Below, piece after piece: positions 10,658 through 21,520 of a DNA stretch of 64,000 bases. How positions within the stretch are numbered: position 1 is the first letter of the stretch; the number at the start of each line of letters is the position of its first letter. The stretch covers positions 2,008,620-2,072,619 of the forward strand of contig JABAKD010000012.1 in the NCBI GenBank assembly GCA_012845835.1, given 5' to 3'. The position numbers were made by a program, and so were the translations under genes. A model generated the notes under the pieces. The model was given only the letters and a program-made list of their open reading frames with translations, did no database searches and had not been told where the DNA came from. Origin of the DNA: Undaria pinnatifida (Eukaryota; Sar; Phaeophyceae; Laminariales; Alariaceae).

Positions 10658-11260
10658 GGTACTAACATTACACGTCATAACCCCCTGGGCGTACCTTAAA
10701 TATATAACTACTTGTACTACCTATACCCCAACAGCCATCAGCCGTCACCAATTTATCTGTAAAAACGGATGACGTACGATGTCGTACCAGGAATTTTGTT
10801 TAAAAAAATACACGGCACACAACCGAAATCAAGTACTGGTATTCTGTTTCGGAGATGGCGGAAAATGGTTGATTGAACATGAACCAAAGCACAAAACTGC
10901 TGTACATACGACAGTCAGAAAGTACGGCTGTTGCAAGCAACTGCTGACATCATCTATTCTCAACCTGTTAAACATCTTGCCTCCTGTCCCTAAGTAACCT
11001 GTTAATCAGCGGAGCTATCATACCACAAGCAATCACATTTGCCGGTGGTTGGGGCAAGAGGGGCTGAGGCACAGGCACAAGCATTTATCCTGCCCATCAC
11101 TCTGCCCAACCTACTCTGTCCTTTGCCATGATTACACGCGATAAACAAAGTCTTAGCCGCAAAGAATGTGAAAGAAAATGATCGCCTCAGCCTCAAATAA
11201 TAGCATAGCTACGTCAATGAAATATTGCTTCTGTACGACGTTACCAGTGTCATATATATG
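10658..11260. other. Non-coding stretch, no gene recognised
   Basis: Small frames only (72 codons at 10779-10997, plus). No domain seen. Confidence 0.35.
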
Positions 11261-11880
11261 AGGAATAGAAGGGAGACCGCGGTGGACGAAGGCAGGAAGG
11301 AGATGGCAGACAGGGTAGCAAGGTACCAGGCCGACTAGTAGGTACATAGCACTTTTCGTCTTTTTCTGGGGTATTTTTTTCCCCTTTGTTCCCTCCTTGC
11401 GTGTCCAGGTTTTTGGCTCGTGTTCGGATTATCTTATTTTGGTTTTACTTTAACTTATTTTATTTCATTTTATTGTGTTTCTTTTCCGAGCTTTGGCTCT
11501 CCTCTCCGGTTGGGTTGTTTCTTCGATTTCCCCTTCGTTTTGTTTGTTTCATTTTTTGTTTTTATTTTTATTTTTATCTTAGTTTTTATTTGTTTTCTTA
11601 TTTTGTTTTTGTTTTTTGTTTTTGTTTTTTGTTTTTGTATATTTCGTATTTCTCTCTTCCAATGTATTTCTGTTGCTGACGTATGTATGTTGTGCCTGTC
11701 GTACCCAGTACTAGGGCATGACATTGCGTTGTCGAATGCATTACGATGCATTATCTCTGTGTCGTGGCTTGTGACCACAGAGCTGATCTTTCTAGGGTGA
11801 AGAATCAGTACGGACAATGGGTGTGCTGGATGTCGACGAGTAGAAAAACGGTTTAATGTGAAGAACACACACACACATAT
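11261..11880 (+). mobile_element. 5'-truncated LINE copy 1
   Basis: Begins inside the end of the LINE open frame (peptide RRETAVDEGRKEMADRVARYQ followed by D and stop, matching the C-terminus encoded near 49430-49476). It continues through the T-rich 3' UTR and the conserved 3' end (CTTGTGACCACAGAGCTGAT ... GGTTTAATGTGAAGAACAC) into (AC)n. It is nearly identical to the copy at 49866-50573, so the two belong to one young subfamily. Confidence 0.9.
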
Positions 11881-11883
11881 GAA

Positions 11884-12583
11884 CACAAAGGGGGGAGGGG
11901 GGGAAACAGGAGGAGTAGAAGGAAAGCCGTCCAAGGGAATGGGGGCAGGGGGGGCAACAGGAGGGATAGAAGGGAGACCGCGGTGGACGAAGGCAGGAAG
12001 GAGATGGCAGACAGGGTAGCAAGGTACCAGGCCGACTAGTAGGTACATAGCACTTTTCGTCTTTTTCTGGGGAATTTTTTTCTTTTTTTTTTTTTTTTTC
12101 TTCTTCCTTGCGTGTCCAGGTTTTTTGGCTCGTGTTCGGATTATCTTATTTTGGTTTTACTTTACCTTATTTTATTTCATTTTATTATGTTTCTTTTCCG
12201 AGCTTTGGCTCTCCTTTCCGGTTGGGTTGTTTCTTCGATTTCCCCTTCGTTTTGTTTGTTTCATTTTTTGTTTTATTTTTATCTTTGTTTTTATTTGTTT
12301 TCGTTTTTTGTTTTGTTTTTGTTTTTGTTTTTGTTTTTGTATATTTCGTATTTCTCTCTTCCAATGTATTTCTGTTGCTGACGTATGTATGTTGTGCCTG
12401 TCGTACCCAGTACTAGGGCATGACATTGCGTTGTCGAATGCATTACGATGCATTATCTCTGTGTCGTGGCTTGTGACCACAGAGCTGATCTTTCTAGGGT
12501 GAAGAATCGGTACGGACACTGGGTGTGCTGGATGTCGACGAGTAGAAGAACGGTTTAATGTGAAGAACACACACACACATATG
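11884..12583 (+). mobile_element. 5'-truncated LINE copy 2, joined to the tail of copy 1
   Basis: Starts at GAACACAAAGGGGGG directly after the (AC)nATATG tail of copy 1. It carries the Arg/Gly-rich end of the LINE protein (GGRGGNRRSRR repeats), a T-rich 3' UTR and an (AC)nATATG tail. Its 3' UTR belongs to a different variant from copy 1 (longer T run; GACACTGG and AGAAGAACGG variants shared with 45325-45436). The duplicated (AC)nATATG at both ends is what insertion into the older tail would leave as target duplication. Confidence 0.9.
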
Positions 12584-12662
12584 TCGCGACAGTATTTCAC
12601 ATTATGTATTTCAGACAGCAAACGTCCACTACCTGCAGCATTACTCTAGAATCAAGACAAAT

Positions 12663-12667
12663 CCCAG
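12663..12667. repeat. Target duplication CCCAG, left side of the copia element
   Basis: CCCAG here and at 20126-20130 flank the element exactly at its TG/CA borders. Five bases is the usual duplication for this class of integrase. Confidence 0.85.
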
Positions 12668-13166
12668 TGTGGAGTAGGTTGGTACGTGAGGCGACCCGGT
12701 GGTGGTGTAGGTGGAGGAGAAAGGTGGCGTAATAGCCGGTGATCGGTAAACTACGAACTACTAACTAAGGCGGGTGTGATAACCCGATTTACCTGTGTGG
12801 TGGAGCGTGACAGCTCAGGTGTGATAACCCAGAAATGGAACTCGGAACTGTGGCGTGATAGCCGGGATATAAATACACAGGCGTGGTAGCCGTGCAGTGG
12901 TGAAGGCGTGATGCCCTTGCAATATAGATGGGGCGTGGTAGCCCTTGGCGTGGTAGCCGAAGAAGAGACAAATAATAGGCGCAAGATAGAGGCAAAAATA
13001 GAGTCGAAACATAGAGTGATATTATTCGAGCATATAAAATCCCACAACAAAAAAAAACCGTTGTGGAAATCCATCCCACATATGTACGAAACCCCCGAAA
13101 CGCTCCGATCCATCTTTTCGGTGGATTCTTGTCTGCAATCTGACAATGGAGTGAGTACGTCCGACA
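12668..13166 (-). repeat. Copia 3' LTR
   Basis: 499 bp, TGTGGAG...CCGACA, matching 19629-20125 over its length. It contains a cluster of about nine copies of an imperfect 12 bp motif, GGCGTGRTAGCC and variants, between ~12725 and ~12960. The other LTR keeps most of these copies. Confidence 0.93.
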
Positions 13167-13178
13167 GCCCCCCTACTC
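13167..13178 (-). other. Copia polypurine tract
   Basis: On the minus strand a GAGTAGGGGGGC run abuts the TGTCGG start of the 3' LTR. This is the expected position of the primer for plus-strand DNA synthesis. Confidence 0.7.
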
Positions 13179-13489
13179 GCAACATTGTCATGATTTACCC
13201 AGATTGTATTCTTAAAACGTACATTATTACCAAATACCAAAAAACCTGCAGTGTTTCTTTACTCACAAGTCCAGAAAACAAAAATGTTGCGTTTGGACAA
13301 CACTCAAATCCACTCCCTCCCTTTTTTTATGCCATCATACCCATGACCATTGAACCTCAAACACTATTCAGTATTTTCCATCGATCACTTTGAGTCCAAG
13401 TTCTTGAACCCTCATAAACATACATCAGGAAAAAAAAAAAAAGAAACATGTAAGAAATAGAAGGTCAGAAAATCAATCGGAGAGAGAAA

Positions 13490-13837
13490 TCAAATCAAAT
13501 TCATCACTATCCTCCGGGGAAATTCAACCTCCCTCTCAGGTAACGCCTTGGTGAGAAAGTCAGTATGCTGGTACTGCGACGCTACGTGGATAATTTCGAC
13601 CTCCTTCCTTTCCACCAGTTCCCTGAAAAAGTGATGCCTCACGTCAATGTGCTTCGGGTTCGAGTTCGAAATCGCGTGCTTTGCGATTTGGATGGTACCC
13701 TCGTTATCCTCATACCTGGCAATGCACGGCATCCTTGCATTCGGCAACATAAAACACCAAACTTGCCTCAAAAACGAAACCTCCTTTCCCATGTCCGACA
13801 TAGCCACATACTCCGCCTGAGTAGTCAAGAGAGTCAC
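13490..13837 (-). pseudogene. Copia RNase H remnant
   Basis: Matches the C-terminal RNase H of copia polyproteins: TLLTTQAEYVAMSD (catalytic Glu region), YEDNEGTIQIAKH (catalytic Asp region), KHIDVRHHFFRE, then HTDFLTKAL. It is cut off from the RT upstream by frame changes between ~13840 and 14050. The C-run at 13869-13876 and another at ~13894-13901 are likely indel sites. Confidence 0.85.
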
Positions 13838-14047
13838 ACACTTCTTCTGCGTCTTGGAGTGCCACGAAACAGCCCCCCCCGCTCACATCACTACCCCCCC
13901 CGACACGCTTCTCCTGTCCGCACTGCGCGAAGCATAGTTGGCATCTGCGAAAGAAATCAAACTAATCCCCGTCAACGTCCCCTTCTGAAAGGAAATCCCT
14001 AAATAACTCGTCCTCATTGCATACCCTAGTATACTACGTGCCGCTTC

Positions 14048-15160
14048 CTAGTGGATCAGCTTCGGCGCACTGCAATATCTTGCTACTGCCCTCACTGAAT
14101 TCGCGATATCCGGCCTGGTCAACAAGGCAATCCACAAAGGCATACCGATCAACTCTCGGAAAGGAAACAGAACCTTCGGCTCGTCAACATCAAAATTCCA
14201 AAGCTTCCAAGTTGTAGGAATCGGGATACCGTTGTCCCATCCCATACCATACTTCTCTCCCAGTTCTTCCGTGTACGTCTGTTGCGAAATAGTCAACCTC
14301 TCTTTCTCTCTGTCTCTCTCGTAATAGCACCCCGAGTAACACTTGAGCTCGCCCAACGACGTAACTGGAGCGAGACGTCCGAGATCCTTACCGAACTGAT
14401 CACACCTTTCCTTCTGTCCCACGGCAAACATACCGTCAACATGCACTACTAGGTGCATCGCTACTTCCCCGCCTTCAACCAAACAAAAACCACACGAACC
14501 AGCCAAGTACTGCACAAACCCCAAAGCCAAAAGACACTTCCTCTGCACCGCGTACCACTGCCTGGATGCCTGTCTCAAACCATAAAGACTCTTGCTCAGC
14601 TTCACAACCTTCCCTGACAACGAACCACACCCTTCTGGCAATCGCATGTGGACATCCTCGGCAAGATCTGCCCTCACAAAAGCCTGGTCTATATCAAAAT
14701 GGCACAACTCTAGGTCATGCTCACACGCCAACGCAGCCAACAAACGGACACTGGACGAAGCAACAGAAGGCGCGTACAAATCTCCAAAGTCAATGTACTC
14801 TCTCTGCATGTCACCCCTAGCTACAAGTCTCGCCTTCGCTTTCGTAGGCCAGCCAAATTAATCAACCTTGCTATTGATCACGTTGTCCATTCGTTGCTAC
14901 TCGTCAACAATTTCGAACACCCCTGCTTCAAGGAAACCGAACACTTCACGCTTAGCCGCGTCCATGAACTGTACGCCATGCTCACCGTCATGCGCTTCCC
15001 TGAACATCTTGGATACGCGGAGGTCCTTGGCGTGGCAGAGGGGCATGTCGGGCTGCAGGTGGGAGAGGCGCATCTCGCTAAGAGCTGCATCGACATCCTC
15101 CATCGTGGCGAGGCGTGACACAAGATCGAGCGGCACTCCCCGCCCCGAAGGCCCAAGCGA
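14048..15160 (-). pseudogene. Copia reverse transcriptase remnant with mutated active site
   Basis: In one frame: FREAHDGEHGVQFMDAAKRE (N-terminal RT region), then in-frame stops at 14897-14899 and ~14852-14854, then KAKARLVARGDMQREYIDF, YAPSVASSSVRLLAALA, HFDIDQAFVRADL, KLSKSLYGLRQASRQWY and the active-site strand. The usual YVDD box reads HVDG: the second catalytic Asp is Gly (codon at 14432-14434). With two stops and a lost metal ligand this RT is dead. Downstream a KYGMGWDNG region and LLTRPDIANSVRAVARY match the connection region of the family. Confidence 0.9.
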
Positions 15161-15958
15161 CCAATAGCTACTCCCGCTCTTCATCTCGCCCGTGGTGTCG
15201 TATGGCGGTGCACCTTTGCTCTCCTCCACTCCCCCCGACCCCGCATGCTGCTTGCCTCCGCCCCCCAGCTCACCAGATCCGTGCCCCTGCAGGAGCACTG
15301 GTCGCGCGTTCAGGGCCCGTCGGTTGGCCAGCAGCGACAGCAGCACATCCTCCCCTGTATGAGATAGGAGTCCTACCCCGTGATCGAACGACGTCGCCTC
15401 CGGCAGCGGCGTGGAGACGGCTTCTTCCGGCACGCCTAAACGCTGACGGCCCTCCGACCTGGTCCTTCCCGGCACGCGCTCGTCGCCCCTCTCGCCCACC
15501 ATCCTTGTTGCGTGGGGGGTGAGCGGCGAGGAGTATCCTGCGGCAACAGGCGGCGGCTGTCTCCTCCTGTACGTCCGCGGGGCCGGGGTCACCGCCGGTG
15601 ATGGTGATGACGATATCGTCGAGGCGACGTCCTCGATGGAAGAGGGAGACCACTCCGGCATCGGCGAACATGCTGCAGGCGGTGTGTGATCGCTGGGCGA
15701 GTACGCAGGCGGCAGACCGGCAGCGGCGGGCGGGATACCAGTCGGTCCGGGCGGCGACGAGGTGTGAGCGCCGGGTGAGTGCGCGGACGCCGGGGACGAC
15801 GACAGCAGCGGCAGTGGCGGCCAGGTGGCTGCTGCAGAGGGCGTACGGGCAGTGGCGGGCAGCGGCAAGGCGGTGGCGGTAGGGTGGGTACCTGCAACGG
15901 CGGGCGGCGTCGAGGCTGTCTCGAATGACACCCCCGGCGGCGTGGGCGGTGCTTGCAC
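15161..15958 (-). pseudogene. Copia proline-rich linker between integrase and RT
   Basis: Low-complexity Pro/Ala/Ser/Thr-rich segment (PPTPPGVSFETASTPPAVAG at its start) in frame with the RT fragment. It is fused in the ancestor to the integrase but is now out of frame because of a C-run indel at ~15978-15990. Very GC-rich compared with the rest of the window. Confidence 0.7.
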
Positions 15959-15959
15959 G

Positions 15960-17249
15960 GGGGGGGCAGTACTGAACCCCCCCCCCCCCCGACTTTGGCA
16001 GTGGCGCCCATGTAACGTTGCTAGCGTAGCATGCGCGCCTTGTGTCAGCCCTGAGTACCTTCACACAGCAGCCGGCATGGTTGTCGCCTGCGTTAAGGAA
16101 GTAGCACGGCACTGCCTTGTCGTCCAGCTTCGACCTCCTCTCCCGGTACATGAAACCATACTGAAACAACGGCACCACCAAGAAAGCCCCTTTCCTGCCG
16201 GTGAACAACTCCTGCGGTGACGAGCGACCGGGGTTCAAAGAGAAAGCAGCCTGGTTGAGATTCTGCGCGGCACCCTTCGCCGATTCCTCCCAGAGCTTTG
16301 TCCCAGCGAGCATCCAAGCCGCGAACACACGAAACCCTCCCGGCCCCAAGCGTCGCTCCGCGGCGCGGCGAGATGCCATGGCGATTTTGTTGCAACGTTG
16401 GATTGTATTCTCCACTACTCCATTGTATTGCTGCGCTCTGGGGGGGAAGTGCTGCACGGCAATTCCCATGGTGAAGCAGAGGTCACGGAAGTCCTTGCTG
16501 GTCCAAAGCGAATCGCAGTCATTATGAACACTCCGTATCCTCGTCCCCGCCTTGTGAGCGAGGCCGACGATTAACCGCCGGAAGACGGCCACGGCGTCAG
16601 ATTTGCGACGAAGGGCGTAGTTCGCGATGTATCCCGTTGTAGCATCGACAGCATAGAGCATGTAGTGGTTGCTGCCTATGGTGGTGGTGTACGGGCCGCA
16701 CATGTCGATATGTAGGAAATCGCCAGGCGCCTTCCCCGCTCGTCCCTCGCTTCTTCTCGGCACATCCGCTTGCGTCCCTCTTGCCGGTATGCACGTAGTG
16801 CAGGGTTCCATCCGTCCGGTGAGGGTGATCCCTCGCTGCCGAGCAGATTCCCTCAAGATAGGTTCGGACAAGTGGCCGGCGCGGTCATGGAATACGTTAA
16901 TATCGACTCGCTTGCGATTGTTGCCAACATGGAAAGGGCATTCACCGGGGCCCAAACTGGCCAATGCACACTGATCACTCTCTCTATCATGCATCATACG
17001 GTCGAAATTGTCCCATTCTACGGCATACGCCTCAATTTGCACGTCAGAAATGCTCTGGGGTTGATAAATCCATGCCGTACTTGAATCACACGAAGTGGGG
17101 TGGGATAAAGCAGTCTCAAGCTCTAGCTCCAACTCCATGGGGGAAGCCATCACAACGCTCGAAGGTTGTACGAGATTGGTTTCACTAAGAGGAACCGGGG
17201 GGGAACATGCAGACAGCAGACAGGAACGCACTCTCACGCGAAGCACCAA
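15960..17249 (-). pseudogene. Copia integrase remnant, catalytic triad kept
   Basis: GAG-pre-integrase zinc finger FHDRAGH...CTTC, then the core with all three acidic residues in expected contexts: FLHIDMCGP (first Asp), SVHNDCDSLWTSKDF (second Asp) and YNGVVENTIQRCNK (Glu). The C-terminal part includes FTGRKGAFLVVPLFQYGF and CYFLNAGDNHAGCCV. The frame runs into a long C/G homopolymer (15978-15990) and leaves the RT frame there. The upstream junction to the protease region (~17190-17250) is also frameshifted. Confidence 0.9.
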
Positions 17250-18037
17250 CTAGCATCTGTGGGTTGCAAGCGGAAGACTCGGGAGCACTCTCATTCGCTA
17301 CATCCACTGGCAACTGAGGAGGGGGGAGTCGGGTGGCGTAGAGGGAGTCGTTCGCCGATCCCCGGACGAAGCGGAGCCTTCCCACTTGTGTACCAGTGGG
17401 GTTTACAGAACAGCAGATTTTGTGCACCACCTTCCAAATCGAGAAAAGGTTGAAGCCAAGCCACGGAGTGTAGATCACATCTTGCACACACGCCACAACG
17501 TTCTGCGGGTTTCCGTGTTCATCTAGCTGGTGAAATAGTAAATTGACGTCCCCGATTGCCTCTACTGTAATCAACCCTGGCTCGCCTATCTATGTACTGG
17601 TCGGTGGGGTGGCGAAAGTTTCACATGCTCTCTTTGTTTTTGGAGATCATGGCACTTGCTCCGGAGTCCGTATCCCAATCCTCGTTACCATACGGCCTAG
17701 GTTGCCCCGGAGTACACCGAAGGGCGCTAGCAACACGTGTAATCAACGTTGACTCAACACGTCCTACATCGCTACCACGCACCACACCATCACGATTTAC
17801 AGCAATATAATCACCAGACACAGACTTGCCTATTTTCACACTACGTGCGATGAAGAGCTGCAGGAGAGCTCCGCAGGCTTGAGCCGCGCCGGGAGCCGGA
17901 GAAGAGAGAGTTGCAGTATCGGAGACGTGACAGGAGGCGTGCTCTCTTGCTGTTGTTGGCGCTGGTGCTGCTGCTGCTCGGGAGTCCCCGACTCCGCCGT
18001 CGGTGGTGGTGACCAGTGCCCCGCTGCTGACCCCCAC
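17185..18037 (-). pseudogene. Copia protease and pre-integrase region
   Basis: Two frames. One (from 18037) has WDTDSGASAMIS, the aspartic protease D(S/T)GA active site. The other (17185-17574) has ITVEAIGDVNL, DVIYTPWLGFNLFSIWKV (the typical 'V.yvP.l..NLlS' of copia) and a region leading into the integrase zinc finger. A frameshift lies between them near 17580-17620. Confidence 0.8.
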
Positions 18038-18370
18038 CCCGAGTATCCCATGTATTCATGCTCGTAGGGATAATCTGCCGCAAAAGCGTGCCGCGGTGCG
18101 TTGGGAAATTGTCCAGGCGGAAAATAAGGCAAAAACTACGGCGCCGAGTTCGACGGAAAAGTAGGCGGTGGCACCTGCCCGAAGCCCTCGCCCCGGCCTC
18201 GGCCGCGCCCGCCTGAAGGATGATGCCGGTTCTCGTGGCGACGTCCTCCGGCGAATCGGATCGCATACCCGCCAGGCCCGGGTTCGTGTCCTGGCGGCAA
18301 GGTTCTCTGCTGCTCCGGCGGGTGGCCCCGACTCCAACGCGCACCCGAGTCGTTTCAATACGGTTTCTGT

Positions 18371-19587
18371 CTAAATTTTCCTTCCGCCCCGCCCCGCGCC
18401 CTCTTCCACGTCCAGCGTACGGCCCGAGTGCCCGCGTCTGCAGGTATTCGTGGAAGTCGCAGTAGTGCCTGTCAAATTCTCGACGCATGACCATGTTTTC
18501 GGGGGTCTTGTGGCCTTGCCCCTCGCCGTGGTGCGCGCGATAGGTGTACGGTCAGTCGCGTTCCCCATGCCCTCGATCACCAGCATTCCTTCCACCCCGG
18601 TCGCCCCGACCCACGCCGGCTGCGGTCAGGGCATGCCTTATCTCCTCTCTTTCTTGTCCTGATCTTCTATTTCGCTCCAGCTCATGAGCAGTTCTCCTGA
18701 GCAAATCTTCCATGGTACGACTCGAAAGATCGGGAAGGAGAAGCACGTGGTAACTACATAGCGTGAACGATGGGAGCATTCTACGGGCAATATGTTTGCA
18801 CATAGATGCGTCTGGTCGTTCATCTCCGTATGATTCTAGATTCATCCTTATGGCCTTTGCCCTACCGTAAAACGACATGATGTTTTTTCCCTCCTTCTGC
18901 CTCAGTTCATTCCACTCATCCTCTGCTATTTCCCTCTCATGTTTACTTTTGACAGCGTAGTGGGACTCAAACACCCTTCAGGCTTCTTGGGGTGACCCCG
19001 CAGCAAAAATCGTTTCTTGGACTGGTTGGGCTGTTATTTTTGCGATCAGTTGTGACCATAGCTTGAGCGGCTAATCTACTCTCTCCTTCCCAAAGTAACT
19101 CCTGAGTCGTGACAGGTCAATATCCGGAAGCCCTACTGGTATCGATTCTCCCTTCAATGAATCCATCAACCCTTCAGCCCAGACCCAGGAGAGAACAGAA
19201 TCTTGAAAAGCCCGGAAAGCTGATGCTCGCTCTCAAACTTTCCGGACCAAGCAAGCATTTCATTTTTCTGACGAATTTCTCCGGGCCTAGACTCGTACGT
19301 GCTTCTTGGGGTGGTTGGCCCGCTTTCGTTGATCATCTGCAGTTCATGGCGAAGGGCGTTGGCTAGGTCTGCGATCATGTTCGATGAAGTTGCCGGTGGA
19401 GCTGAGGCTGTTTCATGATGTTGTGCATTGGCGGGGAAGGACTCGCGTCCCTCTCCTCCATGGTGTTTTTGCATTGGCGGAGGAGGAGTCGCATCCGTCT
19501 CCCCCGTTGCCTACTCCGCGGGGAGGGGTGCTTAACCTTTCCCCCGACGAAGGTCTTGTATCCGTTCTCCTCATTGGCGCTCAGCAA
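18371..19587 (-). pseudogene. Copia gag region, fragmented
   Basis: At least three frames. 19166-19474 gives AWSGKFESEHQLSGL. 18552-18974 gives an alpha-helical, charged segment (DEWNELRQKEGKNIMSFYGR...) as in retrotransposon gag. 18371-18494 gives GHKTPENMVMRREFDRHYC, a possible remnant of a zinc-knuckle region, followed by an Arg/Gly-rich stretch. I do not see an intact CCHC knuckle. The original start codon is uncertain. Confidence 0.65.
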
Positions 19588-19628
19588 CGCACAATCCGCT
19601 CGTTCGATGGAGATCGTTGACGCTAGCG

Positions 19629-20125
19629 TGTGGAGTAGGTTGGTACGTGTGGCGCCCCGATGGTGGTGTAGGTGGAGAAAAAGGGTGGCGTAATAGCCGG
19701 TGATCGGTAAACTACGAACTACTAACCAAGGCGGGTGTGATTTCCCGGTTTACGTGTATGGTGGAGCGTGACAGCTCAGGTGTGATAGCCCAGAAATGGA
19801 ACTCGGAACTTTGGCGTGGTAGCCGGGATACAAATACACAGGCGTGGTAGGCATTCAGTGGTGACGGCGTCATGCCCTTGCAATATAGATGGGGCGTGGT
19901 AGCCCTTGGCGTGGTAGCCGTAGGAGAGACCATAATAGGCACAGGATAGAGGCGAAAATAGAGTGGAAACATAGAGTGATATTATTCGGGCACATAAAAA
20001 CCCACAACACAAAATACCGTGGTGAAAATCCATCTCACATATGTACGAAACCCCCGAAATTCTCCGATTCATCTTTTCGGTGGACTCTTGTCTGCAGTCT
20101 GACAATGGAGTCAGTACGTCCGACA
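19629..20125 (-). repeat. Copia 5' LTR
   Basis: 497 bp, TGTGGAG...CCGACA, aligned over its full length with 12668-13166. As the 5' LTR it would hold the promoter for minus-strand transcription. The immediately adjacent internal sequence on the minus strand is CGCTAGCGTCAACGATC; I could not match it to a tRNA end with confidence. Confidence 0.93.
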
Positions 20126-20130
20126 CCCAG
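20126..20130. repeat. Target duplication CCCAG, right side of the copia element
   Basis: Pairs with 12663-12667. The pre-insertion sequence would have read ...CAAATCCCAGACAGAAA... Confidence 0.85.
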
Positions 20131-20170
20131 ACAGAAATAATTGTTCATGACATGACCTGTGGTTGTTGCC

Positions 20171-21057
20171 TTAGTCTGGTGCAAACGATGGGAAGGATTC
20201 CCCATCTGGGTGTCCGCGCCTCCCACACCCAGCGTCCTCCACCAAACCCAGCCACCTTGTGCCGACCCCAACCCGGGCCCGCACATCAACGGGCTCAGCA
20301 GCCGGCGCTCCCACGGAGCACGACATATACTGCTCGTAATTTAGTTCCACAACCAAATCTTCGAGCAATCCCTTCTCCGTCGTCTCAAACTGCTGCTGCT
20401 GCCCCTGCGGCTGCTGCTGTGCATTGCTCTCGCTCCCAGTCTCAAGCAGTGGAATTACGAGATGTGACGTCCAACAGGGGGTGGTGCTGCCGGAGGTTGC
20501 AGCTGCTACTGCTGCTGCTCCTGCTTCAATGGCAGCTGCAAGATCTCCTCCTGCTCTTCCCCCTTCGTCTCGAACACCACCTCATATCTGCAAGCCACAA
20601 CCACCTCCGTCTTGAACTGCTGCTGCTGCGGCTGCGGCTGCTGCTGTGCAGTGCTCTCACTCCCAGTCGCAAGCAGTGGTAATACCATCTGTGACTCTGA
20701 CCTGGCCACACCCGCTCCCCTCTCTTGAATCTGACTTCGCTGCGATCGCATTTGCTCCTCTTGTCGTGAAGAGAAGCTTGAGAGCCCGAGGAAAAATTTC
20801 GAGTACTCGCGAATGATGAGTTCGCTTTCTTCAATGCAACCTTCGATTGAGTAGAACACGTCCCATCCTGCCTAAATCTGGTGTATGGTCCGGAAACCAC
20901 GGCGAAAACCACCCTCGATTTCTTTCTCGAGTTGGTCCCGCATTGCGAACAGCTCTTCCAGCTCCCGCATTATGGCCCTTTGAGAGCTCCCCGCTCTCTC
21001 TGCCAAGGCTTTCACGTCCCGGTCCACAACGAATATATTTACCTCACCCTCAGGCAT
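20171..21057 (-). pseudogene. Gln-rich coiled-coil protein remnant
   Basis: From an ATG at 21055-21057 the minus strand reads a charged helical protein (MPEGEVNIFVVDRDVKALAE, then RELEELFAMRDQLEKEIEGG). A TAG at ~20872 stops it, but the same frame continues at once with DVFYSIEGCIEESELIIREY, a helical region and a CAG-rich tract (QQQPQPQQQQ) to a second TAG inside CAG repeats (~20506). After a frame change the motif TGSES.AQQQPQ..QQQQQFE recurs, suggesting an internal duplication, and the frame ends near 20171 with SFPSFAPD. Both stops are one change from CAG. I do not recognise a family. It could be a dead host gene, a retrotransposon gag relic, or an intron-containing gene that I misread. 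Confidence 0.4.
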
Positions 21058-21214
21058 GGTTTAAATATGGCACCCAGCTTGCTCCCTTTCACAGGGAGGG
21101 CTGTTTTGGTGATATCTCCAGCTAGCTCTCTTCCGAAAAAGAGCCCACGCCACCCAACACCCTTTGCTTCGAACAGGGATAGTACAGAGTACGGTACACG
21201 ATAATTATCGTGTT

Positions 21215-21520
21215 TGTTGATCCCTACGCAACGTAGAGGGCTTCCCCGTTGGGCTGACAATAGTGGGGTAGTGGAGTCACCGGTATGAAGACAAGTGAAA
21301 TACGTATGGTCTAACACGTTGCTCCTAGCCATGGCACATCGTGGAGAGAAGACTTAGTCGGTAGAAGAATCACAACGACGAGTGACGGCGAAATAGCCAT
21401 AATAATTCCACCATCCCGATATACCGCTACGATGTAGCCAACCTGTCACTGGAAGCCCCTTCTATATTCAACCGCAATCAATCATATCCGTATAATATCC
21501 AAGCATACAATCAACAGATG
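21215..21520 (+). repeat. Dispersed ~310 bp repeat, copy 2
   Basis: Second copy of the repeat at 7570-7880. It starts with CCTACGCAACGTAGAGG, so the opening inverted repeat is slightly decayed. Confidence 0.75.

Larger units (their letters stand above)
12668..20125 (-). mobile_element. Complete, inactive Ty1/copia LTR retrotransposon
   Basis: 7.46 kb element on the minus strand bounded by two ~500 bp LTRs and 5 bp target duplications (CCCAG). In reading order (right to left) it has the 5' LTR, gag, protease, integrase, a proline-rich linker, reverse transcriptase, RNase H, a polypurine tract and the 3' LTR. Integrase before reverse transcriptase is diagnostic of copia. The LTRs differ at several percent of positions (roughly 8-10% by eye), so the insertion is not recent. 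The coding part is split over at least six frames by indels and in-frame stops, so this copy cannot make a polyprotein. Confidence 0.93.

Noticed and set aside
10156-10668. 170-codon minus-strand frame over the (AAC)n retroposon
   Set aside because: Its ends are poly-Val from (AAC)n and Lys/Glu/Arg from a pyrimidine tract. The middle is partly conserved with the 40.6 kb copy but has indels, so I kept it only as a note.
11386-11800. Phe/Tyr/Leu-rich frames in the LINE 3' UTR (also 12108-12502, 50079-50492)
   Set aside because: They are translations of a T-rich untranslated region present in every LINE copy; no start or conservation supports a protein.
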